Of a DNA stretch of 44,530 nt, positions 44,202 through 44,530 are shown in pieces; positions within the stretch are counted from its first letter, which is position 1, and each line of letters opens with the position of its first letter. Both the position numbers and the translations under genes were made by a program. Source of the stretch: Prevotella sp. UBA2739 (GTDB lineage: Bacteria; Bacteroidota; Bacteroidia; Bacteroidales; Bacteroidaceae); the NCBI GenBank assembly GCA_002353525.1, contig DEJV01000056.1, forward strand, positions 19,078 through 63,607, given 5' to 3'. The notes under the pieces were generated by a model. That model had not been told where the DNA came from and made no database searches. It worked only from the letters and a program-made list of their open reading frames with translations.

Positions 44202-44530
44202 ATGATGAAAAGAATGTGGATGTTTGCTCTTTGGGTTGGCATGACGGCACAGCCGATGCTGGCACAACCAAAGATTGTCGCTCACCGTGGTTACTGGAAA
44301 ACGGAGGGGAGCGCTCAAAACTCACTGACCAGTCTGCAGAAAGCTTGCGACGTGGGATGCTATGGTTCTGAGTTTGACGTGTGGCTCACCGCTGATGGTG
44401 TGCCCGTGGTTTTTCACGATGCGACGTGGGACAGCCTGCGAATAGAGAACGCAACCTATCCGCAGTTGCAGTTCCGGCAGTTGCGCAACGGTGAGTTCCT
44501 GCCAACGCTGCAACAGTATCTGCAACGGGG
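44202..44530 (+). CDS. Glycerophosphodiester phosphodiesterase family protein (partial, runs off window)
   Basis: The frame starts at ATG 44202 (or 44205) and is open to the window end (109 codons). A signal peptide (about 1-21, ending PMLAQ) is followed by the family motifs: KIVAHRGYW with the catalytic HRG, a GCYGSEFDVWLTADGVPVV stretch with the metal-binding E-D pair, and FHDATWD. It should cleave glycerophosphodiesters to glycerol phosphate and an alcohol in the periplasm. Its promoter P3 matches those near the GH2 and SGNH genes. Confidence 0.88.
   Translation, partial: MMKRMWMFALWVGMTAQPMLAQPKIVAHRGYWKTEGSAQNSLTSLQKACDVGCYGSEFDVWLTADGVPVVFHDATWDSLRIENATYPQLQFRQLRNGEFLPTLQQYLQR

Overview
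The window looks like a chromosomal segment of a Prevotella-like member of the Bacteroidota. The signs are SusC/SusD transporters, a FecI/FecR signalling pair, type IX secretion (T9SS) genes, a BspA-type leucine-rich-repeat surface protein, a BT4734/VirE-type protein, and many promoters with the Bacteroidota -7 element TAnnTTTG, often with TTTG about 19-21 bases upstream. Assignments rest on reading motifs by eye; no database search was run.

Layout. 1-1105: the end of an unknown gene, a terminator, then about 1 kb without a gene but full of structured repeats (a fold-back GTACC-type repeat, a 22-bp-period palindrome array, and a cluster of GTGACAGTT sites) in front of a VirE-type primase/ATPase gene (1106-3259) that converges on a DUF6078-like gene. 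4046-10801: a 2,251-residue LRR protein with a C-terminal domain resembling T9SS sorting signals. 10942-18900: ECF sigma factor, FecR anti-sigma, SusC with an STN signalling domain, SusD, and a lipoprotein C39-type cysteine peptidase, which together look like a self-regulated uptake locus probably aimed at peptides. 19041-19483: a PepSY-like gene with an apparent one-base frameshift in its signal peptide. 19784-23324: a Na/phosphate cotransporter and an OmpR-type two-component pair. 23379-29401: the T9SS core cluster porP-gldK-gldL-gldM-gldN, followed by a small beta-barrel protein and priA. 32458-36359 (minus strand): a FadL-type porin and a 7TM-HD phosphodiesterase. 36457-39256: gltX and the Kdo transferase gene. 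39257-44530: a GH2 glycosidase, an unknown minus-strand gene, an SGNH esterase and the start of a glycerophosphodiester phosphodiesterase.

How the parts connect. The T9SS cluster encodes the machinery that would export proteins like the LRR protein. The ECF sigma/FecR/STN-SusC set forms a classic surface-signalling circuit. Three promoters in the last 5 kb share an almost identical core with the block GAAACGAAATAA between -33 and -7, which suggests co-regulation; one of them drives an apparently gene-less transcript of about 240 nt that ends at a strong terminator just before the GH2 gene.

The most unusual signal is a pair of intergenic arrays at opposite ends of the window (713-815 and 43717-43942). 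They have different half-site sequences but the same geometry: 6-base half-site, 3-base centre, inverted half-site, 7-base linker, repeating every 22 bp.
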